Positions 1-5,886 of a stretch of DNA of 9,673 bases are shown here, in pieces (within the stretch, counting starts at the first letter, position 1; each line of letters starts with the position of its first letter). The position numbers and the translations under genes are program-made. The stretch lies in contig JARXAU010000034.1 of assembly GCA_029865675.1 (NCBI GenBank), positions 1-9,673 of the forward strand. Direction: 5' to 3'. Source of the DNA: Rhodoferax sp. (lineage in GTDB: Bacteria > Pseudomonadota > Gammaproteobacteria > Burkholderiales > Burkholderiaceae_C). Below the pieces are notes generated by a model, which worked only from the letters and a program-made list of their open reading frames with translations, did no database searches and was not told the origin of the DNA.

Positions 1-822
1 ATGCTGGTGTTTGACCTGCCGAGCTTCCCGTATGTGTTCAAGGTCATCAAAGACTTTTACCCGCCGCCCAAAGACACCTCGCGCGAGCAGATCAAGGGCA
101 AGTACCTGCTGGTCAAGCAGCACGACCGCGTGGGCCGCATGGCCGACACGCTGGAATACAGCGAGGTGGGTTTCCCACGCGCGCGCTTTGACGACGCGCT
201 GATTGCTGAGATTGAAAAATTTGCCCCCAGCCAATTAGAAATCAGCGACCGTGATGGCGACGGCACGTTAGAGGTCATCATCAAGCACGTCTATATCGAG
301 CGGCGCATGATTCCGCTCAACATCTACCTGCAAGAGGCCTTTGACGCGGGTGGCGCCAATGCGGCGGACACCTCGCCCGAGGCAGCGCGCGCGCGCGAGC
401 AGATTGAGCGCGGTGTGGTGGAGTACGGCAACGCTATCAAAGACCTGGTGGCGGCCAACATCTTTCCGGGCGACATGCTGTGGAAGAACTTTGGCATCAC
501 CCGCCACGGCAAGGTGGTGTTTTACGACTACGACGAGATCGAATACATCACCGACTGCAACTTCCGCCAGGTGCCCGCGCCGCGCAATGAAGAAGACGAA
601 ATGTCCGGGGAAATCTGGTATTCGGTCGGCCCCAACGACGTGTTCCCCGAAACCTTTGCCCCGTTTTTGCTCGGCAACCCGGCGGTGCGCAGCGTGTTCA
701 TGCAGCACCATGCCGACCTGCTGGACGCCAGCTTTTGGCGAGCGCACAAAGACCGCATTGCCGCAGGCTACGTACACGACGTGTTTCCCTACGACCGCGA
801 CAAGCGGTTCACCCGCGCCTAA
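1..822 (+). CDS. aceK: Isocitrate dehydrogenase kinase/phosphatase, C-terminal part (5' truncated by window)
   Basis: AceK reversibly phosphorylates isocitrate dehydrogenase and so sets the split of carbon between the TCA cycle and the glyoxylate shunt. The 273 residues seen match the C-terminal half of the family, which is usually about 580-600 residues, so the ATG at base 1 is probably an internal Met and the gene starts before the window. Recognisable pieces are the nucleotide-binding region FKVIKD (residues 13-18), KQHDRVGRMADT (39-50), YIERRMIPLNIYL (98-110), and the kinase-type catalytic segment FPGDMLWKNFG (155-165) followed by FYDYDE (174-179). Asp158, Asn163 and the Asp residues of DYD correspond to the metal and catalytic residues of E. 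coli AceK. A stretch at about residues 112-138 is longer than in E. coli. The stop is 29 bases before the thiolase ATG, so the two may be co-transcribed. Confidence 0.95.
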   Translation: MLVFDLPSFPYVFKVIKDFYPPPKDTSREQIKGKYLLVKQHDRVGRMADTLEYSEVGFPRARFDDALIAEIEKFAPSQLEISDRDGDGTLEVIIKHVYIERRMIPLNIYLQEAFDAGGANAADTSPEAARAREQIERGVVEYGNAIKDLVAANIFPGDMLWKNFGITRHGKVVFYDYDEIEYITDCNFRQVPAPRNEEDEMSGEIWYSVGPNDVFPETFAPFLLGNPAVRSVFMQHHADLLDASFWRAHKDRIAAGYVHDVFPYDRDKRFTRA

Positions 823-851
823 GCGCCCCGTTTTTTCAGGAGCCAATTGCC

Positions 852-2033
852 ATGCAAGACCCTATCGTTATCGTCAGCGCCGCGCGCACGCCCATGGGCG
901 CCTTTCAGGGCGACTTTTCCAGCCTCGCCGCCCACGACCTGGGCGGTGCCGCCATCCAAGCCGCCATGGAGCGCGCGGGCGTAGACCCTGCGCTGGTGGA
1001 CGAAGTGCTGTTTGGCAACTGCCTCATGGCTGGCCAGGGCCAAGCCCCGGCGCGCCAGGCGGCGTTCAAGGGTGGTTTGCCCATCAGCGCGGGCGCGGTC
1101 ACGCTCTCCAAAATGTGCGGCTCGGGCATGCGCGCGGCCATGTTTGCGCACGACATGCTGGCCGCTGGCAGCGCCAATGTGCTGGTGGCCGGCGGCATGG
1201 AAAGCATGACCAACGCGCCCTATTTGCTACCCAAAGCGCGCGGCGGCTACCGCATTGGCCACGACCGCATTTTTGACCACATGATGCTCGACGGCCTGGA
1301 AGACGCTTACGAGGCCGGCCGCTCCATGGGCACTTTTGGCGAAGACTGCGCCGCCAAATACGGCTTTACCCGCGCCCAACAGGACGCCTTTGCCACCACC
1401 AGCGTGCAGCGCGCCCAGGCCGCTACGCAGTCGGGCGCGTTTGCTGCCGAGATCACCCCGGTCACGGTCAAAACCCGTGCCGGTGAGAGCGTGATCTCGA
1501 TTGATGAAGGCCCCGGCAAAGTCAAGCTCGACAAGATCCCCACGCTCAAGGCGGCGTTCAAAAAAGACGGCACCATCACAGCCGCCAGCAGCTCCAGCAT
1601 CAACGACGGCGCCGCCGCCTTGGTGATGATGCGCGCCTCCACCGCCGCCAAATTAGGCTGCAAGCCCCTGGCCAAAATCGTCAGCCACGCAGTGCACGCG
1701 CAAGAACCCAACTGGTTTGCCACCGCCCCCGTGGGCGCGGTGAACAAGGCCCTGGCCAAAGCCGGTTGGACGGTCAAAGACGTGGACTTGTGGGAAGTGA
1801 ATGAAGCCTTTGCCGTGGTGCCCATGGCGCTGATGCACGACCTGCAACTCAGCCACGACATTGTCAACGTCAACGGCGGCGCTTGTGCCCTGGGCCACCC
1901 GATCGGCGCGTCTGGCGCGCGCATCATGGTCACGCTGATCCATGCGCTCAAGGCGCGTGGCCTGACAAAAGGCGTGGCGACCTTGTGCATTGGCGGCGGC
2001 GAGGGTACGGCGGTAGCGCTGGAAATGCTGTAA
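852..2033 (+). CDS. Acetyl-CoA acetyltransferase / thiolase (393 aa)
   Basis: A type II thiolase that condenses two acetyl-CoA or, in the reverse direction, cleaves a 3-ketoacyl-CoA. The start at 852 is chosen because translation from it gives the canonical N-terminus (MQDPIVIVSAARTPMG) and AGGAG lies at 838-842, nine bases upstream; the frame stays open further upstream but only inside aceK. All catalytic elements are present: nucleophile Cys89 in KMCGSGM, the NEAF motif at 317-320, His349 in GGACALGHPIGASG, and the acid/base Cys379 in LCIGGGEG. Length is normal for the family. Biosynthetic acetoacetyl-CoA thiolase (PhbA/AtoB type) and degradative 3-ketoacyl-CoA thiolase cannot be told apart here, so no symbol is given. 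Its last codons are partly repeated about 1 kb downstream, fused to a copy of the start of the acyl-CoA dehydrogenase. Confidence 0.95.
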   Translation: MQDPIVIVSAARTPMGAFQGDFSSLAAHDLGGAAIQAAMERAGVDPALVDEVLFGNCLMAGQGQAPARQAAFKGGLPISAGAVTLSKMCGSGMRAAMFAHDMLAAGSANVLVAGGMESMTNAPYLLPKARGGYRIGHDRIFDHMMLDGLEDAYEAGRSMGTFGEDCAAKYGFTRAQQDAFATTSVQRAQAATQSGAFAAEITPVTVKTRAGESVISIDEGPGKVKLDKIPTLKAAFKKDGTITAASSSSINDGAAALVMMRASTAAKLGCKPLAKIVSHAVHAQEPNWFATAPVGAVNKALAKAGWTVKDVDLWEVNEAFAVVPMALMHDLQLSHDIVNVNGGACALGHPIGASGARIMVTLIHALKARGLTKGVATLCIGGGEGTAVALEML

Positions 2034-2062
2034 GGTTCACCCCACTAAGGTCAGCGAAAAAC

Positions 2063-2066
2063 GGAG
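2063..2066 (+). promoter_or_regulatory. Ribosome binding site for the small protein at 2074
   Basis: GGAG lies seven bases before the ATG at 2074 and only four before the in-frame GTG at 2071. This decides the ATG as the start of the downstream gene. Confidence 0.55.
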
Positions 2067-2073
2067 CAAAGTG

Positions 2074-2388
2074 ATGAGCCAAATTACCTTGAAAGACGCA
2101 GTTGCACGCGCAAAATCTCATTTGTTTGATTTATACGCCGATGATTCTCCTGATCAATTAGCGCTGGAAGAAATTGAGCACGTAGATGAGGGTGGAAAAT
2201 CGCAATGGGCGGTTACGTTTGGATTTAAACGTAAGCGCGATATCAGTGTGGTTCAGCCAAATAACAATTCCGTTCTCGACTTGATGCGAGTTCAGCCTAA
2301 AGAGATCGAACACCGCGTGTACAAAACAATTTTGATTGATGCCGGTACGGGAGATTTCGTAAAAATGGACATGCGACGGGTGTCATGA
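2074..2388 (+). CDS. Small conserved-looking protein paired with a PIN-domain nuclease (104 aa)
   Basis: I do not recognise a named family. The protein has an N-terminal helix-like stretch (residues 5-20), a strand-rich middle (QWAVTFGFKRKR, 45-56) and a C-terminal YKTILIDAGTGDFVKMDMR segment (83-101). The last resembles the beta-hairpin pattern (aromatic, D-x-x-T/S-G-x-x-x) of PepSY-like domains; that resemblance is only suggestive. Its stop overlaps the next start as ATGA, so the two genes are translationally coupled. Base composition drops sharply here compared with the thiolase before it, which points to acquisition by transfer. Given the partner, an antitoxin or immunity role is possible, but nothing in this sequence proves it: no ribbon-helix-helix, AbrB or Phd motif is visible. 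Confidence 0.75.
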   Translation: MSQITLKDAVARAKSHLFDLYADDSPDQLALEEIEHVDEGGKSQWAVTFGFKRKRDISVVQPNNNSVLDLMRVQPKEIEHRVYKTILIDAGTGDFVKMDMRRVS

Positions 2389-2918
2389 CCACAAGTTCGA
2401 ACTTAAATGATCAACTGAATCAATATATAAAAGAATATCGAGAAGATGGTGTTTTTTTGGATGCGAATGTTTTATTGCTTCTCCTAATCTCGGAATTTGA
2501 TGCGACATTCATAGGTGGGAAAAGATTAGAAAAATATACCGTCTTAGATGCTCAATTGTTGCGAGGATTTACAGGAGAATTCAGCCGGATTTTGACCTCT
2601 GCGCCTATATTGACAGAGGTCAGCAATCTCGTGGGGAATATGTTATCTGGCAGGAAAAAACGGGAGTTTTTTGACCAAATGCTGCCCATATTCGACTCAA
2701 CCAATTCCGCTTCAATCTGCCATTGTTCAGTGCATGGCATCAAGCTGGTTCCAGAGACCTTTTCCAGACTCGGTTTCACTGATGCAAGCATTATCGCTGT
2801 TGCCATCGATAATCATTTTTTATTGACTGACGATTTAGATTTGTACCTTGATGCGCAGAACAAAGGTATTTCAGCAATCAACTTCACCCACATGCGTGAA
2901 GCAGCAGATTTGCTTTAG
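2385..2918 (+). CDS. PIN-domain protein, predicted ribonuclease (177 aa)
   Basis: PIN domains are Mg2+-dependent single-strand RNases, often the toxin of toxin-antitoxin pairs. The acidic set is complete: Asp26 in VFLDANVLL, Glu78 in PILTEVSNL, Asp133 in GFTDASIIAVA, and Asp149/Asp150 in LLTDDLDLY. The last strand plus a C-terminal helix follow. At 177 residues it is longer than VapC toxins (about 130-140). The extra length is an N-terminal extension of about 20 residues and an insertion after the first helix (about 37-75), so it is not a plain VapC. It overlaps the preceding gene by four bases (ATGA). The DNA is strikingly AT-rich (the 60 bases from 2401 are about 27% G+C, against about 75% for the 60 bases from 3601), which marks it as foreign to this locus. 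Confidence 0.85.
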   Translation: MTTSSNLNDQLNQYIKEYREDGVFLDANVLLLLLISEFDATFIGGKRLEKYTVLDAQLLRGFTGEFSRILTSAPILTEVSNLVGNMLSGRKKREFFDQMLPIFDSTNSASICHCSVHGIKLVPETFSRLGFTDASIIAVAIDNHFLLTDDLDLYLDAQNKGISAINFTHMREAADLL

Positions 2919-2941
2919 TCACAACACAACTTGAGCTAAAC

Positions 2942-3076
2942 ATGCGTCTCACCCCCGACCAAGAATCCGTGCGCGACGCGGTGCGTGCTTTTGCCCAAGC
3001 CGAGTTGAAAAAAGGCGTGGCAACTTTGTGCATTGGCGGGAGTGAGGGTACGGCTGTCCCCCTGGAAATGCTGTGA
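2942..3076 (+). pseudogene. In-frame chimera: acyl-CoA dehydrogenase head fused to thiolase tail (44 codons)
   Basis: The first 22 codons (2942-3007) copy the start of the acyl-CoA dehydrogenase at 3567-3632, with 5 differences in 66 bases. The next 22 codons plus stop (3008-3076) copy the thiolase end at 1965-2033, with 11 differences in 69 bases and no indels. The join is at a Leu codon (TTG here) that corresponds to CTG in both parents: dehydrogenase Leu22 and thiolase Leu371. The frame is kept, giving a 44-residue open frame that begins MRLTPDQESV and ends with PLEML. It has no catalytic domain of either enzyme. Most differences from the parents are synonymous, which suggests the two halves diverged while still part of intact genes. 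It is best read as a recombination scar; whether it is translated is unknown, and only a weak GAG lies upstream. Confidence 0.88.
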
Positions 3077-3101
3077 TGGTTTGGGCGCGAGCAGTTTAGA
3101 A

Positions 3102-3551
3102 GTGAGCACGTGGACCGGCCAATGCCAGTGCGGGGCAGTGCGCTATGCGCTGCAGGGAAAAGCCGCTACGGCTTTTGTGTGCCATTGCACCGACTGCCAA
3201 CGCCAGTCGGGCAGCGCGTTTGGCATGGCGGCCTGGGTTGAAGATGCTGCGCTAGATGTGCAGCGCGGCCAGCTCAAGGAGTGGATTCGCCACACGCCCA
3301 GCGGACGGCAGATGGCTTGCCGGTTTTGCGCGGATTGCGGAAGCCGCTTGTTTCACCAGGTACTGGGCTCGCCCTACCTGAGCGTGAAGCCGGGTAGCTT
3401 GGACGACCCCGCGCAGTTCCAGCCGGTGGCCCATATTTGGGTGGGCACCAAGCAGCCGTGGGTGGAAATTCCGGCGGGCGTGCTTCAGTTTGAAGGCAAC
3501 CCAGAGGGCATGGAAGCCCTGATGCAAGCCTGGCACCTTGCCCACACATAA
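3102..3551 (+). CDS. GFA-family (CENP-V/glutathione-dependent formaldehyde-activating enzyme type) zinc protein (149 aa)
   Basis: The GFA family is a small zinc-cysteine fold, first described as an enzyme for S-hydroxymethylglutathione formation; most members have no tested function. The cysteine pattern is complete: GQCQCGAVRY (Cys8, Cys10), FVCHCTDCQRQSGS (Cys27, Cys29, Cys32) and CRFCADCGSRLF (Cys73, Cys76, Cys79). Length is typical. The GTG at 3102 is taken as start because the family's N-terminal G-x-C-x-C-G follows immediately. The frame is open back to 3033, but that extension would read the scarred thiolase tail in a wrong frame. No strong ribosome binding site is seen, and a TTG at 3096 is an alternative. 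It sits 15 bases before the acyl-CoA dehydrogenase and is GC-rich like the host genes. Confidence 0.9.
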   Translation: MSTWTGQCQCGAVRYALQGKAATAFVCHCTDCQRQSGSAFGMAAWVEDAALDVQRGQLKEWIRHTPSGRQMACRFCADCGSRLFHQVLGSPYLSVKPGSLDDPAQFQPVAHIWVGTKQPWVEIPAGVLQFEGNPEGMEALMQAWHLAHT

Positions 3552-3566
3552 CAACCCGGAAAAAAC

Positions 3567-4694
3567 ATGCTTCTCACCCCTGACCAAGAATCCGTGCGCG
3601 ACGCGGTGCGCGCGTTTGCCCAAGCCGAGCTGTGGCCGCACGCCGCGCGCTGGGACAAGGAACACACCTTCCCCAAAGACGCGCACAAAGGCCTGGCCAC
3701 GCTCGGCGCCTATGGCATTTGCGTGCCTGAAGAGTGGGGCGGCGCGCAGATGGACTACCTGACGCTGGCCGTGGTGCTAGAAGAAATTGCCGCAGGCGAC
3801 GGCGGCACCAGCACCGTGATCAGCGTGACCAACTGCCCGGTCAACGCCATATTGCTGCGCTACGGCAACGCGGCGCAAAAGAACCAGTGGCTCACGCCCC
3901 TGGCCCAGGGCGAGATGCTGGGCGCGTTTTGCCTGACCGAGCCGCACGTGGGCTCGGATGCGTCCAGCCTGCGCACCACGGCGGTGAAGGACGGCGATGA
4001 ATACGTGATCAACGGCGTCAAGCAGTTCATCACCAGCGGCAAAAACGGCGACGTGGCCATCGTGATTGCCGTGACCGACAAGGGCGCAGGCAAGCGCGGC
4101 ATGAGCGCCTTTTTGGTCCCCACCAAGGCGCCGGGCTATGTGGTGGCGCGCCTCGAAGACAAGCTGGGCCAGCACAGCAGCGACACCGCGCAAATCAACT
4201 TTGACAACTGCCGCATCCCTGCCGAGAACCTGATCGGCAAAGAGGGCGAGGGCTACGGCATCGCCCTGGGCGGCTTAGAGGGCGGGCGCATCGGCATTGC
4301 CGCGCAAAGCGTGGGCATGGCGCGCAGCGCCTTGGAAGTGGCCATTGCCTATGCCAAAGACCGCCAAAGCTTTGGCCAGCCCATCTTCAACCACCAAGCG
4401 GTGGGCTTTCGGCTGGCCGATTGCGCCACGCAACTTGAGGCAGCCCGCCAGCTCATCTGGCACGCCGCCGCCCTGCGCGACGCCGGGCGCCCCTGCCTGA
4501 AAGAAGCCGCCATGGCCAAGCTGTTTGCCAGCGAAATGGCCGAACAAGTTTGCAGCGCCGCCATCCAGACTCTGGGCGGCTACGGCTATGTGAGCGACTT
4601 CCCCGTAGAGCGCATTTATCGGGATGTGCGCGTGTGCCAGATTTATGAGGGCACTAGCGACGTGCAGAAGATCATTATTCAGCGGGGGCTTTAG
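3567..4694 (+). CDS. Acyl-CoA dehydrogenase, short/branched-chain type (375 aa)
   Basis: An FAD-dependent enzyme that introduces the alpha-beta double bond into acyl-CoA and passes electrons to ETF. Visible elements are the family signature GAFCLTEPHVGSDASSL (119-135), the FAD/substrate segment QFITSGKNG (153-161), DRQSFGQPI (265-273), the second signature QTLGGYGYVSDFPVERIYRD (334-353) and the catalytic base Glu361 in IYEGTSDVQ. The position of this Glu is that of butyryl-CoA (short-chain) dehydrogenases rather than isovaleryl- or long-chain enzymes. Length is normal. A weak ribosome binding site (GGA, 3558-3560) precedes the ATG. The first 22 codons occur again at 2942-3007 in a chimeric scar. 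The gene ends 40 bases from the convergent integrase gene, so it marks the chromosomal edge of the integron. Confidence 0.94.
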   Translation: MLLTPDQESVRDAVRAFAQAELWPHAARWDKEHTFPKDAHKGLATLGAYGICVPEEWGGAQMDYLTLAVVLEEIAAGDGGTSTVISVTNCPVNAILLRYGNAAQKNQWLTPLAQGEMLGAFCLTEPHVGSDASSLRTTAVKDGDEYVINGVKQFITSGKNGDVAIVIAVTDKGAGKRGMSAFLVPTKAPGYVVARLEDKLGQHSSDTAQINFDNCRIPAENLIGKEGEGYGIALGGLEGGRIGIAAQSVGMARSALEVAIAYAKDRQSFGQPIFNHQAVGFRLADCATQLEAARQLIWHAAALRDAGRPCLKEAAMAKLFASEMAEQVCSAAIQTLGGYGYVSDFPVERIYRDVRVCQIYEGTSDVQKIIIQRGL

Positions 4695-4734
4695 GGGGCT
4701 GCGCGGGAGATAGCGCCGTGATTTACGGTGAAAG

Positions 4735-5766
4735 TTAGTGCGCCAGCGTGTTGATTGCATCCAGCGGGCTCGTGGCGCCCCCTGCGGCCACCCTGAGCAC
4801 GTGGGTGTAAATCATGGTGGTCGATACATCGCTGTGGCCCAGCAGCTCTTGCACCGTGCGAATGTCGGTGCCCGCTTGCAGCAAATGGGTGGCAAAGCTG
4901 TGGCGCAAGGTGTGCACTGTTGCGTGCTTGACAATACCTGCCGATGCACAAGCCTGTTTCAACTGCCGCGACAAGCGCTCTTCAAACAAGTGGTGGCGGC
5001 GTTCCACGCCAGTGCGCGGATCAAGCGAAAGCTTGGGTGCCGGGAATACCCAATGCCAAGCCCAACTTTCCCCGGCACGGGGGTATTTGACTTCTAGCGC
5101 ATGCGGCATGTACACACCTGTCTGCCCACGCGCCCGGTCTGCGGCCCAAATCGCCCTGGCGTGGACCAGTTGCTCGCGCAAAGCGGGCTCCAGAGAGCGC
5201 GGCAGCATCACCACCCTATCTTTGTCGCCTTTGCCGCTGCGCACAATGACCACATGGCGGTCAAAGTCCACATCTTTCACCCTCACCGATAGGCCTTCGG
5301 ACAGGCGCATGCCGGTGCCATACAGCAAGCGTGCCAAGGTCCCTTCAACGCCTGGAATGAAGGACAAAACTTGCTGTACTTCGGCTGTGGTGAACACCAC
5401 TGGAATGCGCTTGCGCTCCGGCGGGCGGCCTATCTGGTTCATCCAGGGCAAATCCAGACCCAGCACCTCACGGTAGAGAAAAAGCAGGGCATTCAGGGCC
5501 TGCCGGTGCGTGGCGGGTGAGACCTGGCGCTCGTTGGCCAGCATGGTCAGAAACGCCTCTACGTCCACACCACCCATGTCACGTGGGTGGCGCATGCCGC
5601 CGTTTTTTGCCGACCAAAGCACAAAGAAACGTGCCCAGTAAAGATAGGCTTTTTCGGTTTTGAGGCTATAGTGCAAATACCGAATACGCTCACGCACTTG
5701 GTCCAGCAGGCGCGTTGAGGTTAACGCTGGCTTGACGACTTTGTCAGATTTGTTATACCTGTACAT
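4735..5766 (-). CDS. intI: Integron integrase, IntI tyrosine recombinase (343 aa)
   Basis: It recombines attC with attI and attC with attC, inserting and excising cassettes as folded single strands. The tyrosine-recombinase set is complete: Arg154 in YGTGMRLSEGL, Lys179 in GKGDKDR, His285 and Arg288 in HTLRHSFATH, His311 in LLGHSDVS, and nucleophile Tyr320 in TTMIYTHVL. The integron-specific extra segment between the Lys and His/Arg motifs is present (about residues 221-262, with ALEVKYPRAGESWAWHWVFP and RTGVERRHHL). As recalled, IntI1 shares long runs with it, including RERIRYLHYSL and LANER-V, so it belongs near class 1-like proteobacterial IntI. Length is close to IntI1 (337). The ATG at 5766 is the only ATG/GTG/TTG start before the conserved LDQ-RERIRY block. 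The start codon lies within a LexA box and near the predicted transcription start, with no Shine-Dalgarno in front. Confidence 0.97.
   Translation of the reverse strand: MYRYNKSDKVVKPALTSTRLLDQVRERIRYLHYSLKTEKAYLYWARFFVLWSAKNGGMRHPRDMGGVDVEAFLTMLANERQVSPATHRQALNALLFLYREVLGLDLPWMNQIGRPPERKRIPVVFTTAEVQQVLSFIPGVEGTLARLLYGTGMRLSEGLSVRVKDVDFDRHVVIVRSGKGDKDRVVMLPRSLEPALREQLVHARAIWAADRARGQTGVYMPHALEVKYPRAGESWAWHWVFPAPKLSLDPRTGVERRHHLFEERLSRQLKQACASAGIVKHATVHTLRHSFATHLLQAGTDIRTVQELLGHSDVSTTMIYTHVLRVAAGGATSPLDAINTLAH
5732..5759 (+). promoter_or_regulatory. Candidate cassette promoter Pc, inside the 5' end of intI
   Basis: TTGACG (5732-5737), 16 bases, then TATACC (5754-5759) reads rightward towards attI and the cassettes. 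In class 1 integrons Pc also lies in the intI coding region with this direction. Expected transcription start is near 5766. The -10 hexamer touches the LexA box at 5759. Assigned from sequence only. Confidence 0.6.
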
Positions 5767-5774
5767 TCATACAG
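5759..5774. promoter_or_regulatory. LexA (SOS) box over the intI start
   Basis: CTGT-N8-ACAG, the 16-base proteobacterial LexA operator pattern, with an AT-rich centre. On the minus strand it overlaps the intI -10 by two bases, the expected transcription start and the intI ATG (5764-5766). On the plus strand it abuts the Pc -10. SOS control of intI by LexA is established for several integrons; here it is predicted from the match and its position. Confidence 0.85.
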
Positions 5775-5801
5775 TTTATTGGGCTAAGCCGTTGATGTCA
5801 A
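5773..5801 (-). promoter_or_regulatory. Integrase promoter PintI
   Basis: On the minus strand TTGACA (5801-5796), 17 bases, then TAAACT (5778-5773). This has a perfect -35, optimal spacing and a good -10. The start of transcription should fall at about 5765-5767, that is at the intI ATG itself. The LexA box overlaps the -10. Confidence 0.75.
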
Positions 5802-5824
5802 AAGATTTTTTGAGATTTTTGCAA

Positions 5825-5884
5825 ATGAGTTGTCTGCTTGTGCGCCGGAGAAATCCGGTGGTTTGCGGGCTACATCAAAGTTAG
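5825..5884 (+). CDS. ORF-11-like mini-ORF within attI (19 aa)
   Basis: ATG at 5825 reads 19 codons and stops at TAG (5882-5884), which is formed by the attI core GTTAGGC. Its last codons are CAA AGT TAG. The attI1 mini-ORF known as ORF-11, which enhances translation of first cassettes lacking their own ribosome binding site, ends in the same three codons. The first cassette gene here (5909) also lacks a visible Shine-Dalgarno and starts 24 bases after this stop. The ribosome binding site of the mini-ORF is weak (GAGA, 5812-5815). Function is inferred by analogy only. Confidence 0.4.
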   Translation: MSCLLVRRRNPVVCGLHQS

Positions 5885-5886
5885 GC
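5825..5886 (+). other. attI recombination site (right end exact, left end approximate)
   Basis: The core GTTAGGC is at 5880-5886, preceded by CATCAAA, closely like the end of attI1 (ACAAAGTTAGGC). Crossover is between G5880 and T5881. It lies between the divergent intI promoter and the first cassette, where attI belongs. A weak inverted partner GGGCTAC (5867-5873) sits left of the core. IntI accessory binding sites cannot be assigned by eye. Confidence 0.85.

Noticed and set aside
812..836. GCGC-CTAA-GCGC followed by a T run as an aceK terminator
   Set aside because: Only four base pairs, the thiolase ribosome binding site follows directly, and a strong terminator within a 29-base gap between likely co-transcribed genes is not convincing.
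268..846. Long minus-strand frames opposite aceK, thiolase and the dehydrogenase
   Set aside because: They mirror strong third-position GC bias of the real genes, lack ribosome binding sites and show no family motifs.
735..851. Upstream extension of the thiolase reading frame to a GTG/ATG in aceK
   Set aside because: The frame is open but overlaps aceK codons, has no thiolase-like sequence, and AGGAG plus the canonical N-terminus fix the start at 852.
3033..3101. N-terminal extension of the GFA protein
   Set aside because: It would translate the duplicated thiolase tail out of frame; the family motif begins right after GTG 3102.
4733..4741. AAAGTTAGTG at the intI stop, similar to the attI core AAAGTTAGGC
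   Set aside because: GTTAGTG breaks the GTTRRRY rule, there is no partner arm or palindrome around it, and it lies at the wrong end of intI for a recombination site.
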